A DNA stretch of 64,000 nucleotides from Phytophthora quininea (taxonomy: Eukaryota; Oomycota; Peronosporomycetes; Peronosporales; Peronosporaceae): the NCBI GenBank assembly GCA_011947345.1, contig JAAVTG010000284.1, positions 1-64,000 of the forward strand. Reading direction: 5' to 3'. Shown in pieces: positions 1-10,862 of the stretch. The notes beneath the pieces were generated by a model. It worked only from the letters and a program-made list of their open reading frames with translations. It had not been told where the DNA came from and ran no database searches. Each line of letters opens with the position of its first letter. Positions within the stretch are counted from its first letter, which is position 1. Made by a program: the position numbers and the translations under genes.

Positions 1-459
1 TGCGATTCCGGTGCAGGAACTGCACCACCTTCAAGTGTCCTCCGCGCGCCGCCAAGTCCATCGCTGCAGTGGTGCAGCCTTCGGTGCGGTTCGAGTGCAG
101 GAACTTGACCACGTCTAGATGGCCTTCGCCGCCGCCGCGTCCATGGCGTAACTGGTGCAGCCCTCGCTGCGACGGGAGGAGGAGGAACCACGTCCAAATG
201 TCCATTGGCCGCTGCCATGTTCATGGCGAGCGCGGAGCAGCCGCATACCCCGCTCTCGTGCAGGACGCGCACAACGGCCAAGTGACCGTTCCGAGCCGCC
301 AAGTTGATCGCTCGGCTGTTACGGGCGGTCTGCTCGCAGCAGCAGCTTGACGACGTTCAGCTGGCCGCTGGCCGCCGCAGCGTCCAGGTCGAAGGCGAAC
401 GCGGCCACGAGCGCCTCCAGGTCGACGGCGAGCTGCTCCATGAGCGACGAAATCTCCAT
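1..459 (-). pseudogene. Ankyrin-repeat protein, 5' part, runs off left edge
   Basis: Read on the minus strand from the ATG at 459, the sequence gives a short leader (MEISSLMEQLAVDLEAL) followed by ankyrin-type units with the helix signature GHLxVVxxL, e.g. [23 protein letters not shown] and [14 protein letters not shown]. This is the degenerate ankyrin type common in Phytophthora, which mediates protein-protein contacts; the partner is unknown. A TAA at about 318 interrupts the first repeat, and at least two later frame changes are needed to keep the repeat signature, so I call it a pseudogene. The reading runs past position 1, so the C-terminus is outside the window. The same family is represented by decayed copies at 31.2 kb and 56 kb. 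Confidence 0.6.
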
Positions 460-1267
460 GTCGTTCCGTCAAAAATATCTTCTTTCGAACTAGAGACTCG
501 TCGCATGTAGCCATCTTCAAGGACAGCAGCACGTTGGTGCAGCGCCAACTTGGCATTGGCGCTGTTCCAGACATGACCCTTTGGTGCCCCGCGGTCCGGT
601 CGGAAGCGCGACAGGAACCGGCCTCACTCGACGGAGCGGAAGGATGCGATTGATCCGTCGACGGCTCCGAGAGGGACGCAGAGCCCGTCAGTCTCCACTT
701 CCGAGCCACGCCTTTAGACCCAGCTGCGGCCGTCGCACAGAGCGACCGTGTGCGTTCATCGGCGACAACCTCCACAGACGCCGGCGCGGCTGGCAGCAGC
801 AATGCGGTGGGGGCGGCAACAGCAGCGCGTCTCGAGTCGTCACTGAATAATTGTACCGCGTTCTGACTCGACGGCTGCGTCCTTTCTTTGACCGACCTTC
901 CCGCACTCAAAAATTGAGCAAGTATACCCAAATCATAACCCAAACCTTCGAGTAGTGATCGCGCGCCTACGTTTCTTCGATGTTTAATACAATTATTCCC
1001 CGTTTGTGGAATATAGCTTCATAGCCGTTTCTGCGGGCGTCGCCCGATCGCCCAATCTTGCTGGACGTTCGCCATACTCGGCCCCCAGCTGGCGGTGGCG
1101 TCTGTAGTAGACAGCCCCCTCGGCCCCAGTCGAGTCGCCTCCCCGCGTGCCGCGCCGCTCACTCCTGCGTCTTCCGCGTTCCCAGGCCCGCTCACTGCCG
1201 TTCAGTATCCAGCAATTCGCAAAGAAAGCCTCGGCTCAGCTGCCCCCTTAACGTGCGCTGAGTTCCG
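460..1267. other. Intergenic region, no gene recognised
   Basis: Only short overlapping frames with no family resemblance are present. The segment separates the ankyrin relic (minus) from the cellulose synthase (plus), so it probably holds both upstream regions. The last 200 bases contain pyrimidine-rich stretches typical of an oomycete transcription-start area, but I cannot assign a site. Confidence 0.4.
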
Positions 1268-4200
1268 ATGGCCAATCGCCAACCCCGGCCTGCAGGCGCT
1301 GCCCGAGGACGCCCAGTACGACCAGACGCCGCTGTCCGGCGCGCAGTATCACCAGCAGCTCTCGTCGGCCGCCGCGCCCGGCAAGAAGCTGCTCTCGCAG
1401 TCCACCATGGACACGCAGAAGGCCATCTCGGAGCTGACCAAGGCCAAGGAGCACGAGGACCTGGGCAAGATCTCGGTGCACGGATGGATGCACAAGCAGG
1501 GCAGCCGCAAGTTCAAAGGCCCCGTGGCCAAGAGCTGGCGCCAGCGCTACTTTGCGCTGGAAGGCGCCAAGATGTACTACTTCCACAACGACGTCGACTG
1601 CCGCAAATACTTTAACTCGCGCAACGGAGAGCTCGTGGTGGGCGCCATCGACCTGCGCGACGCCTTCAAGCTCGAGCAGAGCGAGCGGCTCGACCTGCCC
1701 GCGAGGGGCATTGTCATCCACACGCGCCACCGAGCATGGCTCGTGTGTCCCGAGACGGACCAGGACTTCACTATGTGGTTCGACGCGCTCGAGTTTACCG
1801 TCATGTCGGCCGGGTCGGGCAACGTCGTCAAAAGAGACCTCCCCAACGTCCGCGTGTACGAGATGAAGGGGCGATTCAGCTACCGCTTCTGGTACGTGAT
1901 CTTTGTCATCACGGCGCTCATTGAGCTGGCTGGTATTGTGCTCTGGTTCCCCTCGGTATTGAGCCGTGCGACATCAAGTACAAGACGGAGACCTGTGCGG
2001 AGATCCAGCTACTCTATTCAGACACATTGCAGTGCGGCAGCAAGCCCTTCAACGGCGTGTGGGACCCTCCGCAATGGTACAAGTGGAGCTCCGGCATCGA
2101 GACAGTCGAGTGTTTTAAGGAGCCGCACATCTCCGACTGGGTCAGCTACTTCCTGTTTTACCTAGCCGAGTTCATCAGCATCTCGCTCGGATTCCTTTAC
2201 TACCTTGGCATGTGGAAGCCCGTGCGTCGTGGTGCCCGCTACCTGCGCGACTTCGAGCCGCACTTCCCGCCCGAGAAGTGGCCGACCGTCGATATCTTGC
2301 TATGTCACTACGCCGAGCCGGCTGAGGATACCATCGCCACGTTGGAGAAGATCATGAACCTGGACTACCCGCCTCACCTCTTCCACGTGTGGATCTGCGA
2401 CGATGGCTACTGCAAGTCCAAGTGGGAGGCTGGTGCGCAGGTGCCCAAGGTCTCGGTCAACACCGGCGTCATTGAAGACGCTGGCGACGTGCGTCACGAG
2501 GTCGCTCAGTTCATGTACGACCGCGTGTGCGAGAGCTACGAACTGGAAGTGGACGAGTGGCGCAAGGAGCACACGACTGTGAAGATGCCCACCAACTCCA
2601 ACCCCGCATCGTCAACCGTTCGGACTGCGCTGTTGGCTCCGTGCGCGACGACTACCACTACCACGGCCTGCCCAAGCTGACGTTCGTCGGTCGTATCAAG
2701 CCCCTGTCCACCACTCCAAGGCCGGCAACATCAACAACGTGCTGTACAACGAAGGAGCCTGCGGACGCTACGCCATCATCCTGGATAACGACATGAAGCC
2801 CCACGAAATGTTCATCCAGGCCACACTCTTCTTCTTCGACGCCCCGCAGAACTCCAAGATCACGCGCTGCTGTGCCCCTGGCTGCGGTGACATTGGTAAG
2901 ATTTGCTGTGCTCTGTGTCAGGCTGCAGGCGTCCCGGAGGCCCAGATCATGTACTGCTCCAAGGACTGCTACAACGCCTCGGGCCACGTCAAGTCGAGTG
3001 TGCACCGTCGCCAGACGCAGAACACCATGTCGGAGCGCATGATGTGCGCTAGCTGTGGCAGCAAGATCAACCAGAACAAGGGATTGTGCCGCAAGTGCAA
3101 CCGCGCCGTAAGCCAGCGGGACAGCAACCAGTTTGTGGGCGTCTCCGCCGACGACTACTCGGACCACGTGTCGGTGAACCAGGTCGGCTATGTGCAGACG
3201 CCTCAGTACTTCGAGGACTGCCTTCAGCTGCGTCTTGGCGACCCGTGCGGCCACCGTAACTCGACGTTCTTCGATTCAGCTCAGACAGGTATGGACGGCT
3301 ACGACTGCGCGTCGTTCGCCGGCACCAATGCTATCTTCCGTCGCGAGGCGCTCGACTCGGTGTCTGGTATTCAGTACGGCTCGCTGACGGAGGATGCCTA
3401 CACGGGCAAGATGATGGTGGACAAGGGATGGAAGGGTTACTACTTCCGTAAGGACCTGGAAGGCGAGGAGTCTGACCGTATCCGCTTGGCCGAGGGCGCC
3501 GTGCCCGAGTCCGTGGCTGCGGCCCTGGCTCAGCGCAAACGTTGGGCCAAGGGTAACTTCCAGATCTTCCTCCGCAACAAGAAGAGTCTGGTGGACCCGG
3601 AGTGGGTGCCTCCGCAAGTGGAGCTGCCGCCCAAGCGCAAGATCAACAAGTTCATGCGCTGGGTCTTCTTCATGAACTTGACTGTGTACCCAATCGGCTC
3701 GTTCCCCGCCATCTTCTTCTTCTACATCACGGGCTACTTCCTGTACAGTGGCCAGGCTCCGATCTACACGTCGGGTCTGCGTCTGCTGATGGCGCTGGTG
3801 CCTAAGATCGTGGCGCAGAGCATTCTGTCCGCGCTGTCCAACCGAACGGTCGACAACGACGACGTGCTGCGTAGCCAGCAGACGTGGTTCTCGTACGCCT
3901 TCGTGCACACGTTGGCAGTGTTCGAGACGTTCTACTGGAAGATCACAGGCAAAGAGGCCTCGTGGGCCAACACAGGCGCTCTGGGCGGTAACAGCCCAAT
4001 GGAGCTGCCAAACCTGCTCGTGTTCCTCTCGATGGTCTTCGGTATGATCTGGTGCGCGGTGCGCTACTTCGCGGGCTACAACACGGCCGCTACGACGCAC
4101 GGCACGCCGCTGTTCTTCGCGTCGCTCTTCCTGGGCGGCTTCCTCGTGCAGCAGCTGGGCCCCATGGTGCGCATGAGCGTTCAGACCTACTTTGGTTGGA

Positions 4201-4319
4201 GTCACAAGAGTCTGACGGACCAGGGCAACATCGTGGGCAGCTTCTCACTAGCCTTCGTGCTTGTCATTCTGTGTATCTGGGTGTACGTCGAGACGCCCAA
4301 CCACTCCATCTTCGGGTAA
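1268..4319 (+). CDS. CesA: Cellulose synthase, PH-domain class (GT2)
   Basis: Membrane cellulose synthase polymerising UDP-glucose into beta-1,4-glucan for the oomycete wall. In order: a PH domain (about nt 1470-1820, GWMHKQGSRKFKG to WFDALEF), a membrane helix (about 1880-1950), then the GT2 catalytic region with ICDDGYCKSKW, LDNDMKPH, SLTEDAYTG and QRKRW (the D, DxD, TED and QxxRW residues), and about six C-terminal helices. PH domains are known from CesA1, CesA2 and CesA4 of Phytophthora; I cannot say which this is. Between LFFFDAP and VNQVGYVQTPQYFED lies an unusual cysteine-rich insertion (nt 2866-3120). The frame breaks at three CCCC runs (1949-1952, 2602-2605, 2701-2704), each repaired by one C. 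The start is uncertain: the ATG at 1268 is out of frame with clear coding from about 1280, while the first in-frame ATG is 1407 in ACCATGG context. Confidence 0.93.
2866..3120 (+). other. Zinc-finger-like insertion inside the cellulose synthase catalytic domain
   Basis: About 85 residues rich in Cys and His. The first part resembles a MYND-type finger (CCAPGC, ICCALC, YCSKDC, then two His). The second is a four-cysteine ribbon (CASCG, 15 residues on, CRKC). The CesA3-type protein at 45.6-49.1 kb has only a short loop at the same point, between PFFF and WNQVSYVQTPQYFED. Reading frame and codon bias continue through it, with no splice sites at its edges, so it appears to be translated. Confidence 0.7.
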
Positions 4320-4798
4320 GTGTCTGCTAGAGAGGATGATGCTTGGACACGTGAGAGTGTATAGCTCGGTTTTGCATGCATTTAGGGCGTGATGTTTCAT
4401 ATCAATTGGCAAAGGAGCAGGCCACATCGTTCGCCGCTCTGTAGCGAGACTCTGAAAAATATACAAGAAGGATAAGATCGTGTTGGGGCTTTGTTCATGT
4501 TCGTCGCGAAGAGCAGCACAACATGGATCTGTTGTAAGGAGCTCCGAGCGATTACGAGGTCCAGTAAACAGTTGCTCCATGTCTCGCTCCACATGATCGC
4601 TACGCCGTGGACAACAAGCCACGAAGGCGTATCTGTTGGTAAGACGACCAGACTTCTAGCGACCTTTGCGACCAGCATCACGGAGCCAGCAGATATTAGC
4701 CTCATATCCCGATCTCGCACGAGGCTATCGCAGGTTCCTGTGATGGGATTCCGCAGCTCTATCGTCATGGCTGAGCTAGGTATCGAGCACGATCACTG
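4320..4798. other. Intergenic region, 3' of CesA
   Basis: No coding signal. The segment should contain the cellulose synthase 3' UTR and the upstream region of the first GH12 copy. Confidence 0.4.
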
Positions 4799-4821
4799 TT
4801 CCATTCACTTTGCAATTTGCT
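4799..4821 (+). promoter_or_regulatory. Oomycete initiator plus flanking element, GH12 copy 1
   Basis: TTCCATTCACTTTGCAATTT matches the known oomycete core promoter, a CATTC-type initiator followed about eight bases later by CAATTT. It lies about 25-45 bases upstream of the ATG at 4844, the normal spacing. Confidence 0.6.
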
Positions 4822-4843
4822 TCCATCGACCCTAGTCCCCACC

Positions 4844-5562
4844 ATGAAGTTCCTTTCGCTGCTGCCGCCGTCGCCATTTCGTCCGCCACCGCGCAGCAGT
4901 TCTGCGGCGAGTACGACTCCAAGGTGGTCGGTGACTACATGGTGTACAACAACCTGTGGGATGCCAAGAACGACCCGAGCGGTGGCCAGTGCACGACTGT
5001 TAGTAGCGGCAGCAGCTCGGCCATTTCCTGGCAGACGAGTTTCAACTGGGCTGGAGACACCTGGCAGGTCAAGTCGTTCGCCAACGCTGCTCTTTAGTTC
5101 ACCCCGGCGTAGCTTTCTGCGGTGACGTCGATCCCCACAACCATGAAGTACAAGTACACGTACGAGGGCAAGATCATCGCCAACGTGGCGTACGACCTGT
5201 TCACGAGCTCTTCTGCCGGTGGTGACGTCGAATACGAGCTGGTGGTGTGGCTGTCGGCTCTAGGCGGCGCCTGACCGCTGACGACGACCGGCAAGCCGGT
5301 CAAGAGTGTCAAGGTGGGCGGCGACGACTTCGATCTGTACCAGGGCATGAACGGCGAGACCAAGGTGTTCTCGTACGTCGCCAAGAAGACGACGTCGAGT
5401 TTCACGGCCGACCTGAAGCAGTTCTTCGACTACCTTCCGTCGGACAATACCATCGCCCCGATGCAGTACCTGACCAAGGTCCAGGCCGGCACGGAGCCGT
5501 TCATCGGGAAGAACGCCAAGCTTGACGTGTCGACGTACTCTGTGGCGGTGAAGACTGCTTAA
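4844..5562 (+). pseudogene. GH12 xyloglucanase-like gene, copy 1 (decayed)
   Basis: GH12 enzymes cleave beta-1,4-glucans such as xyloglucan in the plant wall. The reading begins with a signal-peptide-like stretch (FAAAAVAISSATA) then QQFCGEYDS, FNWAGDTWQVKSF, YDLFTSS, YELVVWL (nucleophile Glu) and AGTEPFIG (acid/base Glu). Three in-frame stops break it: TAG at 5095 and 5110, and TGA at about 5272, where a Trp codon is expected in GGAWPL. One base is also missing just after the ATG. Missing homopolymer bases cannot explain the stops, so this copy is genuinely dead. It has no intron where copy 2 has one. It is separated from the other copies by the 6.7-13.3 kb transposon block. Confidence 0.88.
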
Positions 5563-6736
5563 CCCCATTACCTCCACTATCCGGGGCGTGCTAGTAGCTA
5601 CTCCTTCCTACAACATCAGCAAGTTAATACCGGTGGTCTCCGGCGAGCAGCGGAAGGAGCTGGCAAATGTCTAGGACTTGCGTATAGTGCTGCAGGGCTT
5701 TAATAAAATGAGCTAAATCCCCATTCTTTTGACCAGCAACGCCGCAATGTCGATGACTTTCGCTTTTAGGCGCCACGCCGGAGGAAAAGCCTTCGTCACG
5801 ACGACTGTACCAAGGATTAACTGTTTCCATAGCAAAGTAATTTTTTCTATTACATTGGAGCGATTCCCGCAGCCGATCTGTGCGTCCTAGACATACATTT
5901 GAGATGCATTAGAAAATGGGCGCCCACCCGCAACGTTTTGTGCTTCAGATTTGATTCCGCCTCAAGCGATCTCTACGACGACAACTTGAGAGTGCAGAAG
6001 GCGACAGTGAGGCCCAAACTACTTCACATGAGCAGACCTGCACCGGAACGACGTCACGGGCAGCGTGGAGAGGCGATTTATGCCGCTGGGAACGACAAGG
6101 CGTTCATCCTGACAACCGGCTTCGACGTCAACTGCTTCCACTACATACTCCGTTACTTTGAGGCTCCGTATGTAGTTTTGCGTGGTAGGGGTTGCTGATC
6201 TACTCTAACGTTTGTCAGTACAGCGTAGGTGGAACGATTTGCCAAGGCCTGAACGCCATTCACGGTCTCCTACAGCAGCGTTTGGTGGACTTCATTGATC
6301 ATATTCAACAGCTCTACAACGTCTTCCATCGAGTACCGGCGCCGCCACAAGATGGCGCGTCTCCACTTCAACGTGGTGAAGTAACAACACTTTTCGATTA
6401 GAACAATCAACTTTTACATTGGCACTTCACAAATCTGTCGAGTAAACGTTCCCTCTGGAGACCAAAGTGGTTTAAGCGTAGTGTAAGATGAACTACAGAG
6501 ACTGCATACGTGCGAAACCGGGCATGCTTACGTTAACGAAGGCTTTGGCGCGCGCGAAAGCCACTCCGTGCGCTTCTTAGCTAGCCATGGGCGGGAAAAC
6601 CTTCTTCAGTGCACTTGTCGCAAGTCTTCTTGCTCTCACTTCGCCATTTTCTGCCTTTCGAGCAAGCACTCCAGCCCAGTCTTCTCCCACCTTCCCAAGA
6701 TACCAAGGACTCCCCACACGACGGCTGCCAGATCTC
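5563..6736. other. Intergenic region, no gene recognised
   Basis: Low GC and short frames. I see no domain resemblance. The right end leads into the Tc1-like transposase and may contain its terminal sequence, which I could not define. Confidence 0.35.
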
Positions 6737-7881
6737 GCGTGCTTGCTGCCTACCAATGTGGAGGTGGCTGGATGCTTGGGGCCTCACACAACGGTATCCC
6801 CTCGACGACAGCACGTCGAATCGTTGATGCCGGACGAGTGGAACTGCGGCCGCGCGGAGGAGTGCGAGCCTCTTGCGTCAAGTGTACCCCCGAGATCGAG
6901 GCTGCTCTCTCGACGAGAACTGCACGTACACCCTCGCTGCCATGAAAGACATGGTGCTGTTTGATTTTGGCGTGGAGCTCAGCACGTCGACAATCAACAA
7001 AAAGCTGATTGACAAACTTTACACCGTCAAACAGGTAAGCTTAAGTGATATACATAGCTCAAATGCTTCTCAACTAACTTATCATTGGCTTAATGAATTA
7101 GGTCCGCATTGAGCCTATGACATGCAATAGCGAGGTCAATACGACCAAGCGCATGGTGTTCGCTAAAGAGCTGCGGAAGCACATGGATGCTGGCGATTCC
7201 ATCGTGTACTACGACGAAATCAATTACAATGTTTACTGCAAACACAGTCAAGGGCGCTCGAAAAAGGGCGACGGTCGTACTGCCTCCGTCGAAAGGCGCC
7301 AATCTGCAGGTGCAGTGCGCTGTATCGCCAGAGATAGGACTGCCGCATTACCGCCTACAGCGTGGCAGTATTCACATGGATGTTAACGCTGATTTCGTCG
7401 ACGAAATCTATGAGAAAGCGACGTCTTCGCCTACCTTCCTTGAGCACTTCCAAGGCAAAAAGTCGTTGTCATTCTCGACAATGCTCCCGCCCATAACTTG
7501 ACCGAAGAGATCGTCGGGGAGCATGACGACTCGATGCTGCTGCGGCTGGCACCGTATTCCCCATGTGTAACCCCATGGAAGGTTGGCTGCAGTTTTGATG
7601 CCCACACGCTCGATGAAATTGACGTGCTTTTGACCCTTGCTGCAGGCTGCTTTAGGGTGTTCAAAATCAAGATCAAAGCTGAACTCGCTTTGTCGCGTGA
7701 AGAACTGGTGACGGCGCGTCCTCGAGGGACGATCGATGCGACACGAATGGAGATTCTGGAGCGTGCAGCGAAGGGATGCATTGGCTGCATGGGCTTGCGC
7801 CTGGTGAACAATATGGCGCTTCACTGTCAGCATGCGGTTGCAGCTGCAGAGCGCATGGAGGACATGGAGTATGGCACGTAA
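6737..7881 (+). mobile_element. Tc1/IS630-like DDE transposase, probably inactive
   Basis: A DDE transposase of the IS630-Tc1 class. An N-terminal HTH-like region (SHNGIPSTTARRIVDAG, then LDENCTYTLAAMKDMV) is followed by VYYDEINYN (first Asp), VVVILDNAPAHN (second Asp) and LRLAPYSPCVTPWK. The third acidic residue, normally the Glu of NPIE just after PYSP, appears as Lys, which would abolish transposition. A clean intron (7035-7101) lies between KQ and VRIEPMT. Frame breaks occur near 7240-7262 and at an A5 run (7457-7461); the latter is repaired by one A. The left end of the coding region is approximate, and I found no terminal repeats. Confidence 0.75.
7035..7101 (+). other. Spliceosomal intron in the Tc1-like transposase
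   Basis: 67 bases, donor GTAAGC, acceptor AATTAG, with a CTAAC branch-like site at about 7073. Removing it joins ...KLYTVKQ to VRIEPMT in frame and removes in-frame stops. Confidence 0.75.
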
Positions 7882-8254
7882 GCTCGTCTTCTCTGGCCAG
7901 GCTCACTTATTTGGTCTACGCTTTCGCCACCTTGAATTCTGTTTGTATTGTGAGTTTTGCCTAATCAAAATTTTCGGTTTCATTTTCTTTTAAATCCCGA
8001 TTTGTGTTGGAGCAGCATCATCTTGGCCTGGCAAAGGTGTAGAAGGAGCATGTCTGCAGGAGCCTCACCCCAGTGAGGAAGAAGCGCACGGCATGACCCG
8101 ACACAGTTGCCCTGCCGAAACGAGGCCGCAGAAAGCTTGATCTCCGTAAGGGGTCACGAATAACGTCCCTTCACGTAAATCCTTTATTACTCACACCACA
8201 GATTTCACCGAGCTCCACGCAACACGATGCACTGCCACAGAGGATTTTGGATGT

Positions 8255-10062
8255 ATGCTGCCGGTCGGGGAGGGGATATATCGTCAAGTGCTGCACGTTT
8301 CGCTCGTGAGCAATCTGTCCAAGAAGAACCTGGAACGAACTGAGCTGCAGAAAACTTGCTTCGTAGTCGAGCAAGCTCTCCGCACGCTATGGCTGGGCGA
8401 AACATACACTTCTCGGCGCGAGAACTTCGTCAACAACCCTGATGGAACGTTTCTGCTCGATGACAACCCATCGGGCTTTGCTGATGCCCATCGAGACCGT
8501 TCTCAGTACCCAACTATGATGGGTGCTGACGTGGAGACGCCCCAGGTCGTGCACGAGGCACAACCTTGCCATGTAGATCTGCACCCAACAACTGATTCCC
8601 ATACGACAGGGTTGGTTGCTGGGGTTGAGCGCTGCTGTAGGGAGTTAATCCAAGCCGCTTTCTTCTCTGAAATTACGGCATTAGGGACCGCGATTCGCAC
8701 GCGTAACTTTGCTGGACTTGTGTCTCCCTCAGCTGCATTTGTGGAGTATTTGGGGGCCCAGATCGCTTCCGTTGTACCGCCTGCGACCCGAGCACGTGTC
8801 GTCGGGATCAGCAGGAATGCGGCGCAGCATTGTTAGAGCTGCATCTACAATGATGATTTTGAGTAGTGCAGAAGAAGTGGAGGAAGCAAGTCAACAGGCT
8901 TTAGCTAGCGTCGCTGCCGCCAGAACTGCGTTTTGTAGCTGTGTTGATGGTGCTGCTCAAAGTAATGACCGATTTGAAGCCATGCTACGCGACCAAGCTC
9001 ATTTCCCGGCTGATAGCAGTTTGCATCTGCAGGATATGTTTTGGTTGGGTTTATCGGTACCTTCTGAAGAACTGGCAAGCACTACTAGCATCACGGAAAC
9101 AGTCACAACAACCGATACAGCAATGTCATGCACGACTGTGAGTCAACCCCCGACGGACAAGCAGAGATATGGCACCCGTTAGCGCCCGAAAATACAGCGG
9201 TGCGGAAGCAGCACTTCCCACAAATGCAACAGTGCCGTTGAAGGCAAAAAGGCATCTACAACTGGTGCCGAAGATAACAAGGGCTCTGGAGTTGCCGGTG
9301 CTGAAATTGATGGGAACATTTCTATTGGAAATAGCACGGGGATTTTTAACATTGATGGTGATAGCGATTCTGATGTCCGCGATCTAGCCAAGGGTGGGGA
9401 GAGCAATCCGTTGCATCCATTTTTCCGAAAGCGACCTGAGGAGAACCGTGCGCTTGTGGAATGAGCGGACCCTTAAGATGAATCTCGCTCCATTTTCGTG
9501 TACAGAGACGATTTGGATAGTTTGCTACCAGAAGCTTCGCTAACTGAAACAGCGTTGGATTGTTTCATTTGTCGCTATCTACCCAGAGAAAAGGAGTGGT
9601 CTGCTCGTGTACGACCGGGTTATTCGTAGCGATCAAATCGCGAGATTTACGCGCAAGCTTCAGAAACAAAAGCGACGTTTTAGCGAGTTGGTTAAGATAT
9701 TTGACTGGGCACTCTATCAGTACGTACTACTGCCAATTTCAGGGAGAAATCACTGGGGTCTACTTGCGATAGAAAATCCAATGCACCAGGCACCTACAAA
9801 GGTGTATTACATTATTTCGATGAAAAATGCTCACAATTCAGAGTATGCTTTTGAGGTCATGGAGTGTTTTCTGGCAAAGCTTCAAGCTACTCATTCGGAG
9901 TCAGTTGCTTTTGAATGGGGCACATTTGTGTACTACACGAAGCCATAACAATCTAATTGCGCGAACCGTGGAATTTTCGTGTTGCATTACATGGAGTTAA
10001 TTTCACACACCAGATTACAGTGGAGAAGCCCGCTTCGCACAGGGAGCATATAGCGGCTTGGA
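8255..10062 (+). pseudogene. Ulp1-like (C48) cysteine protease gene, transposon-associated, dead
   Basis: Ulp1-type peptidases cleave ubiquitin-like modifiers; in oomycetes many copies ride in DNA transposons. The C-terminal part (9490-10062) reads LPEASLTETALDCFICRYLP, then GRNHWGLLAIENP (catalytic His region), VYYIIS, and after a TAA at 9946 SNCANRGIFVLHYMELI. The catalytic Asp-Cys-Gly of this last motif is Asn-Arg-Gly here, so the nucleophile is lost. The upstream portion (8255-9430) is an unrecognised, fragmentary N-terminal region in several frames with acidic and Ser/Thr-rich stretches. I join the two by position and orientation only. Confidence 0.6.
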
Positions 10063-10204
10063 CCACCAGTCGGTTTAACATCGCGAAGGCAGCTGCGTAT
10101 CGCGCTCGGCTCTACAACCGACTTTCAATAACGTAAGAAAAGCAATATATTTGGATTTTTCTGTTCTTTCATGCCAGTCAAAGAAAGACTGCGATACTGC
10201 AAAG

Positions 10205-10375
10205 TGGCACTGAGGGCTTACTGCAGTGCGACAATGATGCAGGTACTGCAAATTCACATTGCGGTATATACCGCAAATCTACAGTGCGGTACCACAAACT
10301 TGCAGTGATGTACCGCGAAACTACAGTGCAGAACATCAAAGCTATCGCAAGGGTTCAATGCAGTACAGCAGAGGT
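10205..10375. repeat. Degenerate short tandem repeats with a perfect palindrome
   Basis: Four to six imperfect units of about 21-25 bases share a TACAGTGCGGTAC-like core. They include the perfect 14-base palindrome GCGGTATATACCGC at 10261-10274. Nothing here is coding. Confidence 0.5.
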
Positions 10376-10586
10376 GGAATGTAATATATCCGTTCATCCA
10401 AAACTTATAAGCTAATAAAACTGGAAGCAGCAAGAATTGTTGCCGTATCACCTCGTACAGCCTGGAAGTTGTTCGACATCCAGTTCCATGATTTCTTACG
10501 CGTGTTGAGGACAGAGTCCGGCTCTTGGATGACCGCCGGTTTTGCAATAGTTTTCTCCACAAAACCCGACTGGGGTGCTTGCTCGC

Positions 10587-10862
10587 TCAGTTCGACCACC
10601 AGATTAATGATTCGTCGCCTTCTGTTATAAAATCGACGTTCTTCGCGGAGCACCACCTGCTAGCGGCATACGCGCTGGTGATTGCGATGTCGGTGGTAGG
10701 GCTGGCGGTGGAAATGGTGCTGGTAGTAGTACTGGCAGTGGTGGCGGCGATCAAAGTGTTGTCCACCTCGACGGTGTTGCTCGACGCAACAGAGGCAAAC
10801 TCTTGAGCCCACACGACGCTGGTGGCAAGTGCTGCGGCAATAACGGCGCGGAAAAGCTGCAT
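10587..10862 (-). CDS. Small Thr/Ser/Ala-rich secreted-like protein
   Basis: The ATG at 10862 opens a 91-residue frame. It starts with a good signal-peptide-like stretch (MQLFRAVIAAALATSVVWA) and continues into a Thr/Ser/Ala-rich segment that could be O-glycosylated. It sits alone in repeat-rich DNA, has no recognised domain and ends without a membrane helix. It could be the 5' fragment of a longer secreted protein whose remainder is lost. Its reality as a gene is uncertain. Confidence 0.35.
   Translation of the reverse strand: MQLFRAVIAAALATSVVWAQEFASVASSNTVEVDNTLIAATTASTTTSTISTASPTTDIAITSAYAASRWCSAKNVDFITEGDESLIWWSN

Noticed and set aside
1095..1267. Extension of the cellulose synthase frame upstream to 1095
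   Set aside because: It begins with GTG, is low-complexity Pro/Ala/Ser and lacks the codon bias of the gene body.
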